A program made the position numbers and the translations under genes. A stretch of DNA of 64,000 nucleotides from Sepioteuthis lessoniana (Eukaryota > Mollusca > Cephalopoda > Myopsida > Loliginidae). The notes under the pieces were generated by a model. It searched no databases and was not told the DNA's origin. It was given only the letters and a program-made list of their open reading frames with translations. The stretch covers positions 54,828,590-54,892,589 of the forward strand of contig OY757921.1 in NCBI GenBank assembly GCA_963585895.1, given 5' to 3'. Of this stretch, positions 1 to 10,439 are shown piece after piece (position 1 is the first letter of the stretch; every line of letters begins with the position of its first letter).

Positions 1-2572
1 CACCATTAATTCCCGATATAGTTCCTTCCGAGACTTGGAAAGGTCGCTGGACCTTGGAAGCTTGTGAAGGGCCCTACGGCACTCGCCGTCAAATGGTGTT
101 TCGTTCCCAGGCCTACGATTGGACTTCCGGCGACGAAATGGGCCTCTCACCTTATGTCTCCAAACCGTGTCCTCTGTCAAGGATCGGCCTTGGTAGGCCA
201 GTCACTCGGCGAGCCAATGGCTCTTCAGATCAGGCATTCCCAGACCCCCGTTACGAGGACGTTGGCAGCAGACCTGTCTACGGACAAACGGGCTTCGTCC
301 TTTCCAAAGGAGTTTGAAAATGGATTGTATTAGCGCCACCTGATGATCCTTAAGCAGGGGGAGTACGGACAAACGGTAAAGGATTAAGGGGAAGATGTAC
401 ACGGTGCGTACTTCCGCCCTACCCTTTAAGGACAGCCGCCTTCGAAGCCAGGTACCTACCTGCGCGTCTACCTTAGCTCGTACTTCCGACCAATTTCGCT
501 CCAGTTGGAGGCTGGGCCCAAACCACACCCCAAGGATGCGGACGGGTCCGTAGCTCCAGCGGAAAGGTCCAGGTAGGGGAATGGCTCCCCTCCAAGCGCC
601 TAACCGCAAACCTTCGCTTTTGTCAAAGTTGACCTTGGCACCTGCTACCTTTTCGTATCTCAAAACCGCCTCTTTCACTACCAGTATGTCCATGCGGTGG
701 GACACAAGGACTGTAATGTCGTCGGTGTACGCAGATACCTTCGCTTGGACACAGCCGGCTAAAGGGACTCAGCATAGGGCCGGACGAGCCTTCTCATCTC
801 TTTGCCTACGGAGCAACGAGGATGTAGAGAAGAGGGGACAATGGGGCAGCCCTACCGAACCTATTACTCGATCGTGAAAGCCCTCGAATGCCTTTCATTC
901 ACCTGCACTACCGCCTGCGGGTTGTGGTACATCATGCTGATCCATTTGCGGAATCCGGCGATCTCTAAAACCGTCGCCAAGAACCGATGGTCCACCCTAT
1001 CGAAGGCCTTAGACTGATTTAAACTGATCAGTGCGGCTTCGAAGTCGTCTTCTATATTCTCTAGGATCTGGCGTACCAAGCGCAAGTTGTCTTGGGTCGA
1101 TTTTCCTTTCACGGCGTAGTTCTGTTCCGGTCTGATCAGATCACTGATGACAAGCTGCAAGCGGTTCGCCAAGATCCGGGCCAAAATCTTTAACTCTGTG
1201 TTTAGAAGAGTTATGGGCCCGAACTCATCTAAGTCCTCCTAAACATGCTTATCCACTTTCTTCAGCAATGTTATCACTCCCGTGGTAATGCTACCAGAAA
1301 TGGCTCCCTGGGCAAACCAGTAGTTGAACATATCCCTCAAAATAGGGACAAACATGTGCGACATCCTCAAGTACACTTCTTTGGGTAAACCATCAAGTCC
1401 TGGCGATTTGTTAAGGCCGACCTGCTTCAACGCATTTCGGACTTCGCATTCAGTTACCACGCATCTCGCAGTTCGACCGCAGCATACACTCGTCCGGGGA
1501 TTTGATGAATTCGATGTACCGACAAGGGAACCTTCGCAATTCTTCCTCACGCAAGAATGCGTGGCATTTCACGGTTTCGTTAGAAACACTTTTCATCCTA
1601 TTTCTGACTACGAAACCCTCGTAACGCGTTCAAGGTCCCCCTTAACTAGGTGTATGGTTAGGGAGTCTCCCCTCCACCGCCCGGGAGAGTCTTTCTTCTA
1701 AAGACTTCGCCTTCTTGGCCCTTTCTAGTTTGAGCAGTTTGCTGTATTTGATGGCCCAGTCCCTAATTTGTATTTGATACAGTTTGCTGTATTTGATGGC
1801 CCAGTCCCAGTTCCCTAAGGGAACCCCACCACTTATTCCCGGTAACTACCCCCACTAGTGCCCACTGAATTAGGTTTCCCAGCCGCTCCAGGATGTCCCC
1901 TATCTACAGTAAGGAGGTATTGAACTTCCAGTAGCCTGCCAGGCTAGGCTAACTGCAGACTGACCCTAACAAGTTTATGGTCAGTCAGCCCTAACCAGTG
2001 GAACGTGGGACAAGTAACGAGGTCACTGTCAGCTCTTCTAAGTAAAACTCTGTCCAGATAAGACCGGAGCTGGACAGAAGGCGAATCTTTTAGCCCCGCT
2101 ACCATCCCGACCGTCCTAATCTATCTTGGGATCAAGGATCGCATTCCAATCACCCACTAGTACTGTCCGCTTCGGGTCGTCTAGGAAAGGCCCCAACCGC
2201 CGGAAGAACGAGCGTCTCTCACCAGCCAAATTGGGTGCATACACCGCAACTACTCGAAACTCAAAGGTTTTTACGGCAACATCAGCTACAATCAACTGGC
2301 CCCCGTCATCTGCAAAGACAAGATTGACTATCGCATCAAGGCTGCATCCAACTAAAGAGGAGACCCCAGCGCTATAACGGCTGCCGAATGCTGAGAAAAC
2401 CACAAAGTCGCTTTCCAGCACCCGACAGTCCGCTGCACAAGTGAAGTTAGTCTCCTGCACTGCAGCAACATTTACCTCAAGTTCGAGAGTTCACCAAGCA
2501 AATGCCTGCATTTGCTTTGATCCCTCAGTCCCCTCACGTTCAAACTGGCAATGTTAAGAGTCATGATTACTT
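1..2572 (-). pseudogene. ORF2 of Tx1-like LINE: AP endonuclease and reverse transcriptase, broken
   Basis: A start is visible at 2572 (MTLNIASLNVRGLRD), the usual opening of an AP-endonuclease domain. The endonuclease continues at 2460-2116 (QETNFTCAADCR, VAVYAPN, VLVGDWNAILDPKID) and about 2100-1960 (SYLDRVLLRRAD, LTDHKLVRVSL). A linker at 1550-1239 holds the conserved KSPGLDGLPKEVY. The RT follows at 1184-864 and 705-202. In motif A the catalytic aspartate is replaced (LNQSKAFDRVDHRF where the other copies have LDQSKA), so this RT could not work even without the frameshifts. One frameshift is just after 2500, others near 1200 and 850. The product would nick target DNA and reverse-transcribe the element RNA. 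Confidence 0.85.
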
Positions 2573-2639
2573 CCTACGTATTCAGTGTCATCGATGGTCC
2601 GGAAATCCTCGGTGGTGAGGATGCCGACGCTCTGTCTCA

Positions 2640-4433
2640 GAGAGCCAGTGCCAAGCTCGGTAGTTCCTCGGCCGTATCAGGATAGTTCTCCGACATCTAA
2701 TGGGAACCGCACCTTTAATGCTCTATAAAATGAAGGGTGTACGTATATGGGGGTCCTCCCCGTACAATGCGTCAACATTTTTTTGAGAGAAGGGTGCTCC
2801 AGTTCCGCCAACCTCACGCCCGCGTCGGTGTGGCAAGCCGCTTCCAGGAAATTCCAAACGGACAGGGTGTGATCGCCAGACGAGAAGACGAAGGTGGTCG
2901 CCATGGGTGCACCCCCAAACGTTCAGTGGGTCGGACAATTTTTTCTTTTGAATTTTTTCTTAGTCCATAAGTGGTTTTAGTGACTTATTCACTAATCGCT
3001 TCCGTGTTTATGGAACACAAGGCCATTGCATTTTCTTTTTGTTCTTTGTTTGATTCCAGCGAGACCGATTTGGTTCTTCGCCGGCTTCTGTCTTCCTTTG
3101 TGGTAGGAGGAGGTCTTGCCTCTGATTGGGAACTTTGTGAAAAGGTTCAGGGGGGGAGAAGGAAGAGAAGGTGAAAGAGAAGAGAGATGGAGTGTGGGGA
3201 GGAGTGGCTTAAGGGTTTGTTTGTTGTGTTTGTGATTTGTGGGTAGATTGAGGCTGCTTTTGGGTTGGTTCCTGTTGAGGAAGAATGTTAGAGCAGACCT
3301 TTTTTGAAAATCCCTCTTTGTCGCTTCTTCTCCTCTTGAGGTCCAGTGTTATCTCCATCGGAATTTCTTCCGATGGCTTGTTTTTGGTTTTCTTGGGTGA
3401 TTTGGAAGCTGGTGTTGAAACTTGGCGTGGTGCTGGTGCTGAAGCTTGGTGTGGTACTGATGGTTTGGTTTTTGTGAGTGAAGCCGGTTTTTTTGGTGAT
3501 TTCGCCTTTTGGCATAGTGTTGGTTCTTTTGTGGTGGGGACCGGCACCGATGCTATTGGTTCTTGAGTCGTTGGTGTTTTTGGTGGTGTTTTTGGTGTGA
3601 AAACTGGTTCCTTTCGGGAGTCCTTTTTCTTTCCGTGAGTCACCTCTGTCCAACCCTCTTCATTTGGTTTTTGGGCTGGAGCTGGCTTTCCTTCTCTCCC
3701 TCCTTGCTGGGTTGGCTAGGGGTGACTGTCGTTTAGGTTTATTACTTTGGGGGACAGAATTTGACGATATGGCCTTGCTCTTTACAGTTCCAACAGCGCA
3801 GCCTTCTGTCCTCTACAATAACCATCATTTGCTTATCCCGGCTGATGATGGTTTTGGTGGTGATGGTGTTTTGGTTTTTTGGCATATCAACCTCGTCCGT
3901 ATGCACTTAGGAAGGATTCCAGAACCTCTCCTGTTAGGAACGCCAGAACATTACATATGGTCACCCTAACTCTACGGGTTCCCATGTACTCCGGCTGCAG
4001 GCGAAAGTGCTTGGTCGTGATGTTGGTTGCTGCTGTTCTAACAGCCTGCTCCACCGTGGGCAGAAGAATATCCCTAGGTGCATAACTTCTCCTACAGAAG
4101 TATTGGCACGGGATGCCGGCTGTTCGGAGGAGCTCCTCGAATGCTTCCTTCTTCAGTCCTGTAATCCTTTTGGTTTTCATGTCTGTCACGACCAATGAAA
4201 GAATCCTTGGTTCTACGTCTTTAGCGATTTCCAGGATGGGTAAAATTTCATTGCCTTTAAAATATTCGGCATATTTGCCAACCCTATCACATTCGTAGTC
4301 CTCTGGTTCCTTTTGTGCTGCCTTCCATGAGGCTATTCCATGAGGAGATCGGTAGAGAAGGCCAGTTGGAACCGATGAGGTTGTCTGGTGTGGTAGGTTC
4401 TTGCGATTGTGGTGTTGGAGCATCACCCTCCAT
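2640..4433 (-). pseudogene. ORF1 (Gag-like, CCHC zinc knuckle) of Tx1-like LINE, broken
   Basis: I place the start at 4433 (MEGDAPTPQSQEPTTPDN). A frameshift near 4360 leads into a roughly 150-residue globular part (SPHGIASWKAAQKEPEDYE through EVLESFLSAYGR). A second frameshift near 3890 leads to DKQMMVIVEDRRLR and the zinc knuckle CWNCKEQGHIVKFC (CX2CX4HX4C) at 3795-3754, followed by a stop. A lysine/proline/threonine-rich low-complexity stretch lies at 3653-3209, and a last recognisable block (PSFYRALKVRFPLDVG) at about 2760-2680. ORF1 proteins of this kind bind element RNA in the ribonucleoprotein; that role is family knowledge, not visible here. The plus-strand ORF at 3664-3969, which starts like a signal peptide, is only the antisense of this gene. 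Confidence 0.8.
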
Positions 4434-4540
4434 GACTGAAGGAGGCAGTCAGAGGGCGGTGTGGTTGTGTGCTTTGAGTGCTTTGTGACAAAAAGAATGG
4501 TGGCGGTCATGTGTGTGTTCTGGTGGAGGAAGGCTGTTTT

Positions 4541-4545
4541 TTATG

Positions 4546-4576
<31 letters not shown>

Positions 4577-4596
4577 GTGTGTGTGTGTGTGTTTGT
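4541..4596. repeat. (GTTTT)n followed by (GT)n microsatellite
   Basis: Four to five GTTTT units are followed by about eight GT units, just upstream of the ORF1 start of the Tx1-like LINE. On the minus strand this reads as an A/C-rich leader and may be part of the element's 5' UTR. Confidence 0.9.
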
Positions 4597-5009
4597 CTGA
4601 ATCCCTTTAGCAAAGCTAGTTTGTACGACTTGAAAATACTTCTATGAGCCTCGAGGCTATTAACCTCCACTACGGCGGTAAATAAACTTTCGTGGCCGTT
4701 CAGCAACTGATAAAGGGAGTGGAGAGCAACTAGCGTCTAGTTTCCAGACAAAAAAAAGTGGCAGTAACTTAATACTGAACATGAATACATGTAAAAAGAA
4801 AAAACATGCAAAAAAAACAAGGGAGCAACTATCTAGACAGACATTTTAGTGCAGAACTGAAATTTACTCTTGAAAAGTGTCATAAAGGCGAATTTGACGT
4901 TTGCCGAAATGACATATTAACGAATTTGTAAAAAAAATGCGTCATATAAGTTGATAAATGAGAAAAACATTTTTACTTTACGACCTACCTCTCCAGTTGT
5001 TGGTTCACA

Positions 5010-5225
5010 TTCGAAAGGTTCTGCCGGGTGTGCCTCGGCACTGGAGAGTTCCTCCGGCCTCAGGGGGCTACCCCCAGGCTTTAACCCCCTTCGAGAGTTA
5101 AAAGCATCTGAGGCGGCCCTAATAAGGGGAATGCTGACGGGGTCGAAGGTATTTTTGGCAATGCCAGACGGATGTAGGCTTTGCCTTGCGACTGGACCCA
5201 CCTTAAAAGGTCCTTGAGCCACATT
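5010..5225 (+). repeat. GC-rich interspersed repeat, copy 1
   Basis: A GC-rich island in AT-rich DNA. It shares a block (GTGTGYC..., TCAGGGGGC then CCCCCAGGCTT, CTGAGGC, GGAATGC) with the inverse of 41800-42070. The two copies are clearly homologous but diverged, so this is an interspersed repeat. It opens an 88-codon frame on one strand and a 101-codon frame on the other; neither matches anything I recognise, so I do not call a gene. Its class (SINE, LINE UTR or DNA-transposon fragment) is unknown. Confidence 0.6.
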
Positions 5226-6940
5226 TGTCCGGTGGTGAGACAGATAATAAATATTAGAGAAACATGTCTATAGAGGGAATAGCTTTTTGCTAATACAGCT
5301 TAGGACTAGACATGTACTGAAAATTGGGTACCTAGTTCTCTAATCTAAGATAGCTTATCTTATAGACAGGCTTATCTTGCGGATCATTACTCGTGGTTTC
5401 ACAAGTTAGAGTCTTGTGCTAGCAATGAGCTAAGATTGGTAAATAATGATTGTAAGAGAAGGGTTTGCTCAAATGCTTACTGGCTTACCCTTTTCTCGAT
5501 CTTTGAGCCTTACAGTTCAAATTTGAATCTCTGTAACTACTGGCCTTCCATTTTGTGTTCTGCTAAATTAATTCTGTTCTTTTTAGGTTATATGATTTCA
5601 GTTTAAATGCAAATCTAAAATACTTCAACTTGTTTTATTTTTATTTACTGCTTAATGCCTGTTTTTTGTTGGTGGTGGTGTTTTTTCTGCTTCGGTATTA
5701 TTGCTGTATATCTGTATTTTGCATACTTCACAATTAGTCAGTAAATCCTGTTATCTAAGGATAATTTGAATGGAGGAAAGTATTTTTTACGGAGAAATTA
5801 AATATTTCAATCTATTTTAATCGCAAAACATTTTTTGAAAAGATGGTGCTGAACATAGTTAACTTCAGAAGCAACTGGGCTCAGCAATAATTTAAAATTA
5901 CATATTTATCAAAAAGCAAAGTAACAACAAAGGTGCAAAATATGTATTAACAAATTTTTATATTAACAATGATAAAAAACGTAAATGATCGCTAATACAA
6001 CCTAAATAATGCAAAAATTTTATCTTCGAATTTCCAAAAATAGTAAAAAGGCCAGACAAGTTTTGATATTATGGCAAATATACTAATTCGTGAGCTATCA
6101 TTCTAAAATTGCCGTCGGTTCTCGATTAGCTAAACACAGTGTTAAACATTTAGCATAAGACCTAAATGATGTGGACATTGGTTCGAAAAATCAGTCGAGT
6201 GATGATTACGCTCAAGCACAGAATTTTCAGTGATAGTTAAAAAGCAAGAATATGTTTCAGCTGAAATGCTGTATTAAAAACATAATGATGGGGATATTGA
6301 TCTGAATTAATTTTTCATCTCACAATTTCTTTTTACATATTTTATGATATATTACTTAATACATCAATTTTTCTGCGTTGTACTTCCTCTGATCATACTT
6401 TTACTTTTGTGTTTATATCGATATGTAATTAAGTGCAAAAGAACTCTTAAGAAACAACTACACAAAAAATGTAAATATAAACGGACAACATACGCAATTC
6501 TAAGCATAAGATAACCTAGATGGGTTGAAATGCCATTAAAATCAACCAATCTAAACTAATTATGTTTTAAACTATTTTCCTCAACCCCTCTTTTTCATAC
6601 TTTTCACATGGTAAGAATCAATTTGCATTAAATAATAGTTATGATACTTGTTTAGATGATGCTTGCTTTTATAAACAAGACGTTTTTGGTGACCAAATCA
6701 AACAAATACAATAGCAAAATATTTTATTTGCTGAATAGTCCGATCATAGTGCTTTTCTTTTTATTTCCATGAATCAAAATAAAACCAGTAATTTTTATCT
6801 GGTTCATGGATGAAAAATAACCTAAAAGGTGAAGTTTTCTAATCTTATATTTAACAGTCTGGTAATATTCTATAGATGGTAGTGATATAGAAATAGAGAT
6901 TCTTTCGCAGAAACTTCTAGGTAAGGGTACAAATAGTAGC
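5226..6940. other. AT-rich stretch without recognisable features
   Basis: No long ORF, no recognisable protein motif and no long repeat on either strand. Short poly-A and poly-T runs are frequent. Confidence 0.6.
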
Positions 6941-6944
6941 CTCT

Positions 6945-7285
6945 CGAAGTTTAGTTGGTTTAGTTTGGTTTTATCAACGATTGGAGGTTATTTAATAGCT
7001 ACTTTTGTTTATACATATATAAGTAAAGTAAAGTTGGCGACCTAGTCGAGGGCAACCGGAAGGATCCCTTTCCATTAGCTACTACACCAATGTGTAGGGG
7101 AGGGAGCAACTCTTTTTCCTGGATGGCTCCACTTTACTCTTGATCTCTACCTTATAACGCTGAATTGTTAAGCAAGGAGACATCAGGTATCACAATTTGT
7201 CTTTGGTATGACTAGACCTGGGATTGAACCCCGGTCTCCCGGGCCATTGTCGAACACTCTACCCACAAAGACTCCTCTTTCTGAC
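6945..7285 (-). mobile_element. tRNA-derived SINE
   Basis: On the minus strand a tRNA-like head is visible: an A-box-like TGGGTAGAGTGTTCG at 7265-7251 and a good B box GGTTCAATCCC at 7230-7220, the two parts of a polymerase III internal promoter at tRNA spacing. The body ends near 6965 in the GGTTTTAT...GGTTATTTAA block that is also found at the edge of family M repeats. The head differs from the SINEs at 24.5 and 42.8 kb, so at least two tRNA-derived lineages are present. Boundaries are approximate. Confidence 0.6.
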
Positions 7286-7289
7286 ATTA

Positions 7290-8104
7290 TTTGTTAACGA
7301 GTCTGAGCTCATTTTTTCACACAGTTGAATGGTTCCAAGTATTACTGTATAATACGAATAATTCTATATACTATTAATCATTAGTTTGCACACAGTTAAA
7401 TGGTTCCAAGTTTACTTCTCCTGCAGTGTCCCGCATATCTGATTAGTCTAATTTGGATAGTTTTCATAATGGGTGGTAGGTGGCCGTAGTTTGTGCTATG
7501 TATCTTCTGTTTTTTTTTTTGCCATTGTTTTTGCAACTGTTTTCTTTTAAGAATAAATTATGTATTTTAACCTGTTGTACCAAATCATTCTCTAAATTGT
7601 TTTTTCAAGGCAAAAAGGGATGGATTCATAACTTTCCCAGAAAATTAGTCAATGTTAGGCCAAGGCCAATGATTAAAAACCCCTCTTGTTCGTCAAACAG
7701 TATTTAGTGACAAATCATATACAGGCATTGCAAGCTTCCATAGAAGAGTTTTGTTTTTGTATATGCAATGATTCTAATAGGAGTTTTTGTTTTAGAAGTA
7801 GAATTGTTTTTGTATTTTGTTGTTTTTTGTTGGTTTTATTTCAGTTTGATATTAGATTGATTGTCTTTTAAAGAACTTATGTTCAGTTATTATATTTTAA
7901 TTGAATTGATAAAATTGAGTTATCTAATTATTCTCACTTGCCTTCAGGCTGAGATTTGTAGAGGAGATATTTTCTATCTACTTGCAATATCTTGCCAGTT
8001 TTCATTAAAATGTGATAAAAAGTCGGTTCTTCGGTAACAGAAAAATAATGAAAAGAATTCTTGAAGGTGTTTGCAATCAATATTTTATTAAAAACATGAT
8101 TACG
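7290..8104. other. AT-rich stretch without recognisable features
   Basis: Contains an imperfect direct repeat of about 25 bp (ACACAGTTGAATGGTTCCAAG at 7320 and ACACAGTTAAATGGTTCCAAG at 7390). The 75- and 61-codon frames at 7480-7871 have low-complexity, hydrophobic composition, and I do not support them as genes. Confidence 0.5.
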
Positions 8105-8130
8105 TATATATATATATATATATATATAAT
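8105..8130. repeat. (TA)n microsatellite
   Basis: About 13 TA units abutting the 3' end of an RTE fragment. Confidence 0.9.
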
Positions 8131-8262
8131 TCAAGTTGTACTGATAGCACGAATTTGCTTGATTCTCTCGACAAATGTCCGTATCGGTGCGTCCATGTAT
8201 AGGAGTCAAAATGAGAACGTCGCTAATGAGCTCGTCTCTGCTTCTACACCAGTACCCACATT
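8130..8262 (-). mobile_element. RTE-type LINE, 3' terminal fragment with internal deletion
   Basis: The minus strand encodes RSRDELISDVLILTPIHGR followed after a gap by RENQANSCYQYNLN-like sequence. The first part matches the near-C-terminal block of the intact RTE protein at 31-33 kb (RSRDELIRDVLLWIPTHGRA). About 90 bp between this block and the C-terminus are missing compared with the 31-33 kb copy. The element ends next to the (TA)n tract. Confidence 0.65.
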
Positions 8263-8367
8263 AATTGTTCCTCTTATTTGAATGGTGTATGTAATATGAG
8301 GTAAATACCCATTCAGTTGCAGTATGATGCTGCTTCCAGGATGTGTTCAAAACGATGTAATTTGTAG

Positions 8368-8478
8368 AAGTAAGAATATGCAAAACCTTCAATCGCTGGC
8401 ATATCGGACTTCTGGGTTTTTAGACAACTTTGCCGAACACTGAGCGTCTGCGTTGTCTTTTGACTTTGACTCATCGGA
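8368..8478. repeat. Direct repeat flanking LTR-retrotransposon pol, left copy
   Basis: About 110 bp (AAGAATATGCAAAA...CGTCTGCGTTGTCTTTTGAC) recurs in the same orientation at 10125-10229 with roughly 85-90% identity by eye. The pair brackets the pol remnant at 8580-10120. It may be the remains of LTRs or an older duplication. Confidence 0.65.
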
Positions 8479-8579
8479 CGCTTTTTTAACTCCCTCCTGA
8501 TCACAGTTGTCAGTTGCGCTTTGATCAGATGTTGACAAGTCTGCTTCTGACAATCCTTCACACGCTGCTAGTGGATCAT

Positions 8580-10120
8580 CGTACTAGCGTGGTGAATGGT
8601 CTCCTTTAGTTCCTGCCGAGAATGAACATCCTTGATATGGCGCGGTATCCCACGGGATGGGGGCCTTCAACCAAACAGCATCTCCCACCTCATTAATGGT
8701 GGAATTTGTACTCTCTAGCGGTGGTTCAGCATCAACAAACTTTACACGGGCATGATAAGTGTATATCAGGTTGGCTGGTGCTATCGAAGCTGTTGTGTCA
8801 CCTTTTGGAGTTACATCATATCAGTATATCGTCTCCTTGATGGAGCATTATGTTCTGGTGGCAATTAGTTTGATGGTACGATGAGATCGTTCTACTATCC
8901 TGTTTCCTAACGGTACATGGGCACATCCAAACCTCAAGCGAATGCCCTAGTTCTCGGCAAATTTTGAAAAAAAAATCTTCACAAAACGCCGCGCCATTGT
9001 CGGTAAGTAGTTTGACAAGCAGTCCTGTTTCGTAGAACATTAACACCAAATTCCGAATGATGGTAACGGAGTCCTAGGACAACAACGGCCTCCAAATGAA
9101 AAATCGACTTGGTCCACGGTTTATCAACGTTAGATAGTGGCGTCCTTCGAAATGGGTCACGTCCATTCAAACTATGCTCCTATTCTACTGTACACCCAGT
9201 CCGCCAGCTTTTCAATGTACAAGAGCCGGATTGAAGGACTGACACTGAACACTGCTAAGACAGCTGCCTAAGAGACCTCTGGGCTAATCAGTCTCGCAAA
9301 GTATAGTGTGAGCTTTACGCCGGGATGTCCATAAGATTGGTGAATGGTTCGAATGCGAAAGGGGATCCAGCTCTTTTATAGACACACTAGTTTCATGGGT
9401 TCTCTTTCCTTGCGGATTGCATCCTGCCATCGTTAAGGTATTCTGATGAGTTGATCAGCCCGATCTCTATGAGATTTGACAAGCGCCACATTGACCGTCT
9501 GTCCATATTCCACAGCAAATTCCAGGAGGTGCTGAGCCGACACTTTATAAATATCTCCGATGCTGCCTTGGTATGCACTCTCGTCTTTCCTGACAACGTG
9601 TCAAAAACGCAGCGATATACGCAGCCGAGTTCGTCCCCAAGTCGATCACTATCGCTTCCCACTGTAGCGCCAGGTTAACTCCTTTCAGCATCACATTTAG
9701 CTCCACCAAATCAATACGCTTACTTTCACATATAGAACGCAGCCAGCTTGCGTCCTCAAACGAGTTTCCATTACTTTCTACAACACCGGTAGCCAATGAG
9801 CTTGTGTCAACCCATACGGTGACGTCGTGCCCACTCACGCGCCTATCGGCACGTGCCGGATCAGTCTGCTCCACTCGTGTGATAATGTCTTTCAGCATTA
9901 AGAAAAGGATGCCCTGATAAATTTTCACACACAGAAAAGATGGTCTGAAGACACCGGAGAGTGTTCACCTTCACGTTCGCATCGGATTCTACAGTATTTA
10001 TCGCAAACGTGCAAGCCCTACACGTAGGTACCATTCCGTAGTTGTTCTGGGTCCTTACTGATCAGTCCAAACCGCGGGACGCAAGGCTCACGCTTTCCGA
10101 AGAAATAGCTTGTAATTTTC
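8580..10120 (-). pseudogene. LTR-retrotransposon pol remnant: RNase H and integrase
   Basis: Minus strand, in order: an RNase H-like part at 9928-9545 (VTVWVDTSSLATGVV, EDASWLR, RIDLVELNVMLKGVNLALQW), a short piece at 9662-9393 (sequence KAASEIFIKCRLST), then integrase fragments at 9170-8816 with LLTDNGAAFCEDFF, the DNG block that holds the second catalytic aspartate. Near the end, VTPKGDTTASIAPANLIYTY and NEVGDAVWLK resemble the integrase C-terminal tail. The frame changes at least five times and there are many stops. This is a Ty3/gypsy-like order (RNase H before integrase), but the clade is my best guess; Bel/Pao is possible. No protease or RT is visible. Confidence 0.75.
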
Positions 10121-10124
10121 AGAA

Positions 10125-10229
10125 GAAAGAATATGCAAAATTTTCAATCGCTGGCGTATCGGGTTTCTAGGTTTTTAGACGACTCTGCCAAACACTAGGC
10201 GTCTGCGTTGTCTTTTGACTTTGGGAATG
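10125..10229. repeat. Direct repeat flanking LTR-retrotransposon pol, right copy
   Basis: Same-orientation partner of 8368-8478. To its right, 10230-10440 contains two ATTTGCAT octamer-like words and no coding potential. Confidence 0.65.
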
Positions 10230-10439
10230 CTCATTTGCATGGGAAACTCGAGCCAGCGAGCCTCATTTGCATATCCTAATATGCTGCCCATGGAAACAAC
10301 AAAGGTAGATAATTTTCAGCAGTTTGCTGGTTTTTCTTTAAGTACGCCGCAGTGCAACCATACAATAGAGCGGATACGTGTGGTTCTATCACATGCGCTT
10401 TCCGACTGGTTGCTTGGTCAATGCTTTCTGCGTTCTTGA

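Larger units (their letters stand above)
1..4740 (-). mobile_element. Tx1/L1-like non-LTR retrotransposon, decayed, cut by window start
   Basis: On the minus strand, reading right to left, there is an ORF1 with a CCHC zinc knuckle, a proline/lysine-rich tail, then an ORF2 with an AP-type endonuclease and a reverse transcriptase. This is the order of the L1/Tx1 group of LINEs. Every domain is broken by stops or frameshifts, so the copy is dead. The 3' part of ORF2 and the 3' UTR lie outside the window. The same family recurs at 12.1-13.4 kb and 62.4-64 kb, both also on the minus strand. The 5' boundary near 4740 is approximate: I see no target-site duplication. Confidence 0.85.

Noticed and set aside
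2116..2460. Host AP endonuclease (DNA repair) gene
   Set aside because: Motifs are of the AP-endonuclease superfamily, but the domain is followed by LINE RT and is broken, so it belongs to the retroelement.
3664..3969. 101-codon plus-strand frame starting like a signal peptide (MVFGLELAFLLSLLAGLARG)
   Set aside because: It is the exact antisense of LINE ORF1, including the CCHC knuckle on the other strand, so the coding signal belongs to the minus strand.
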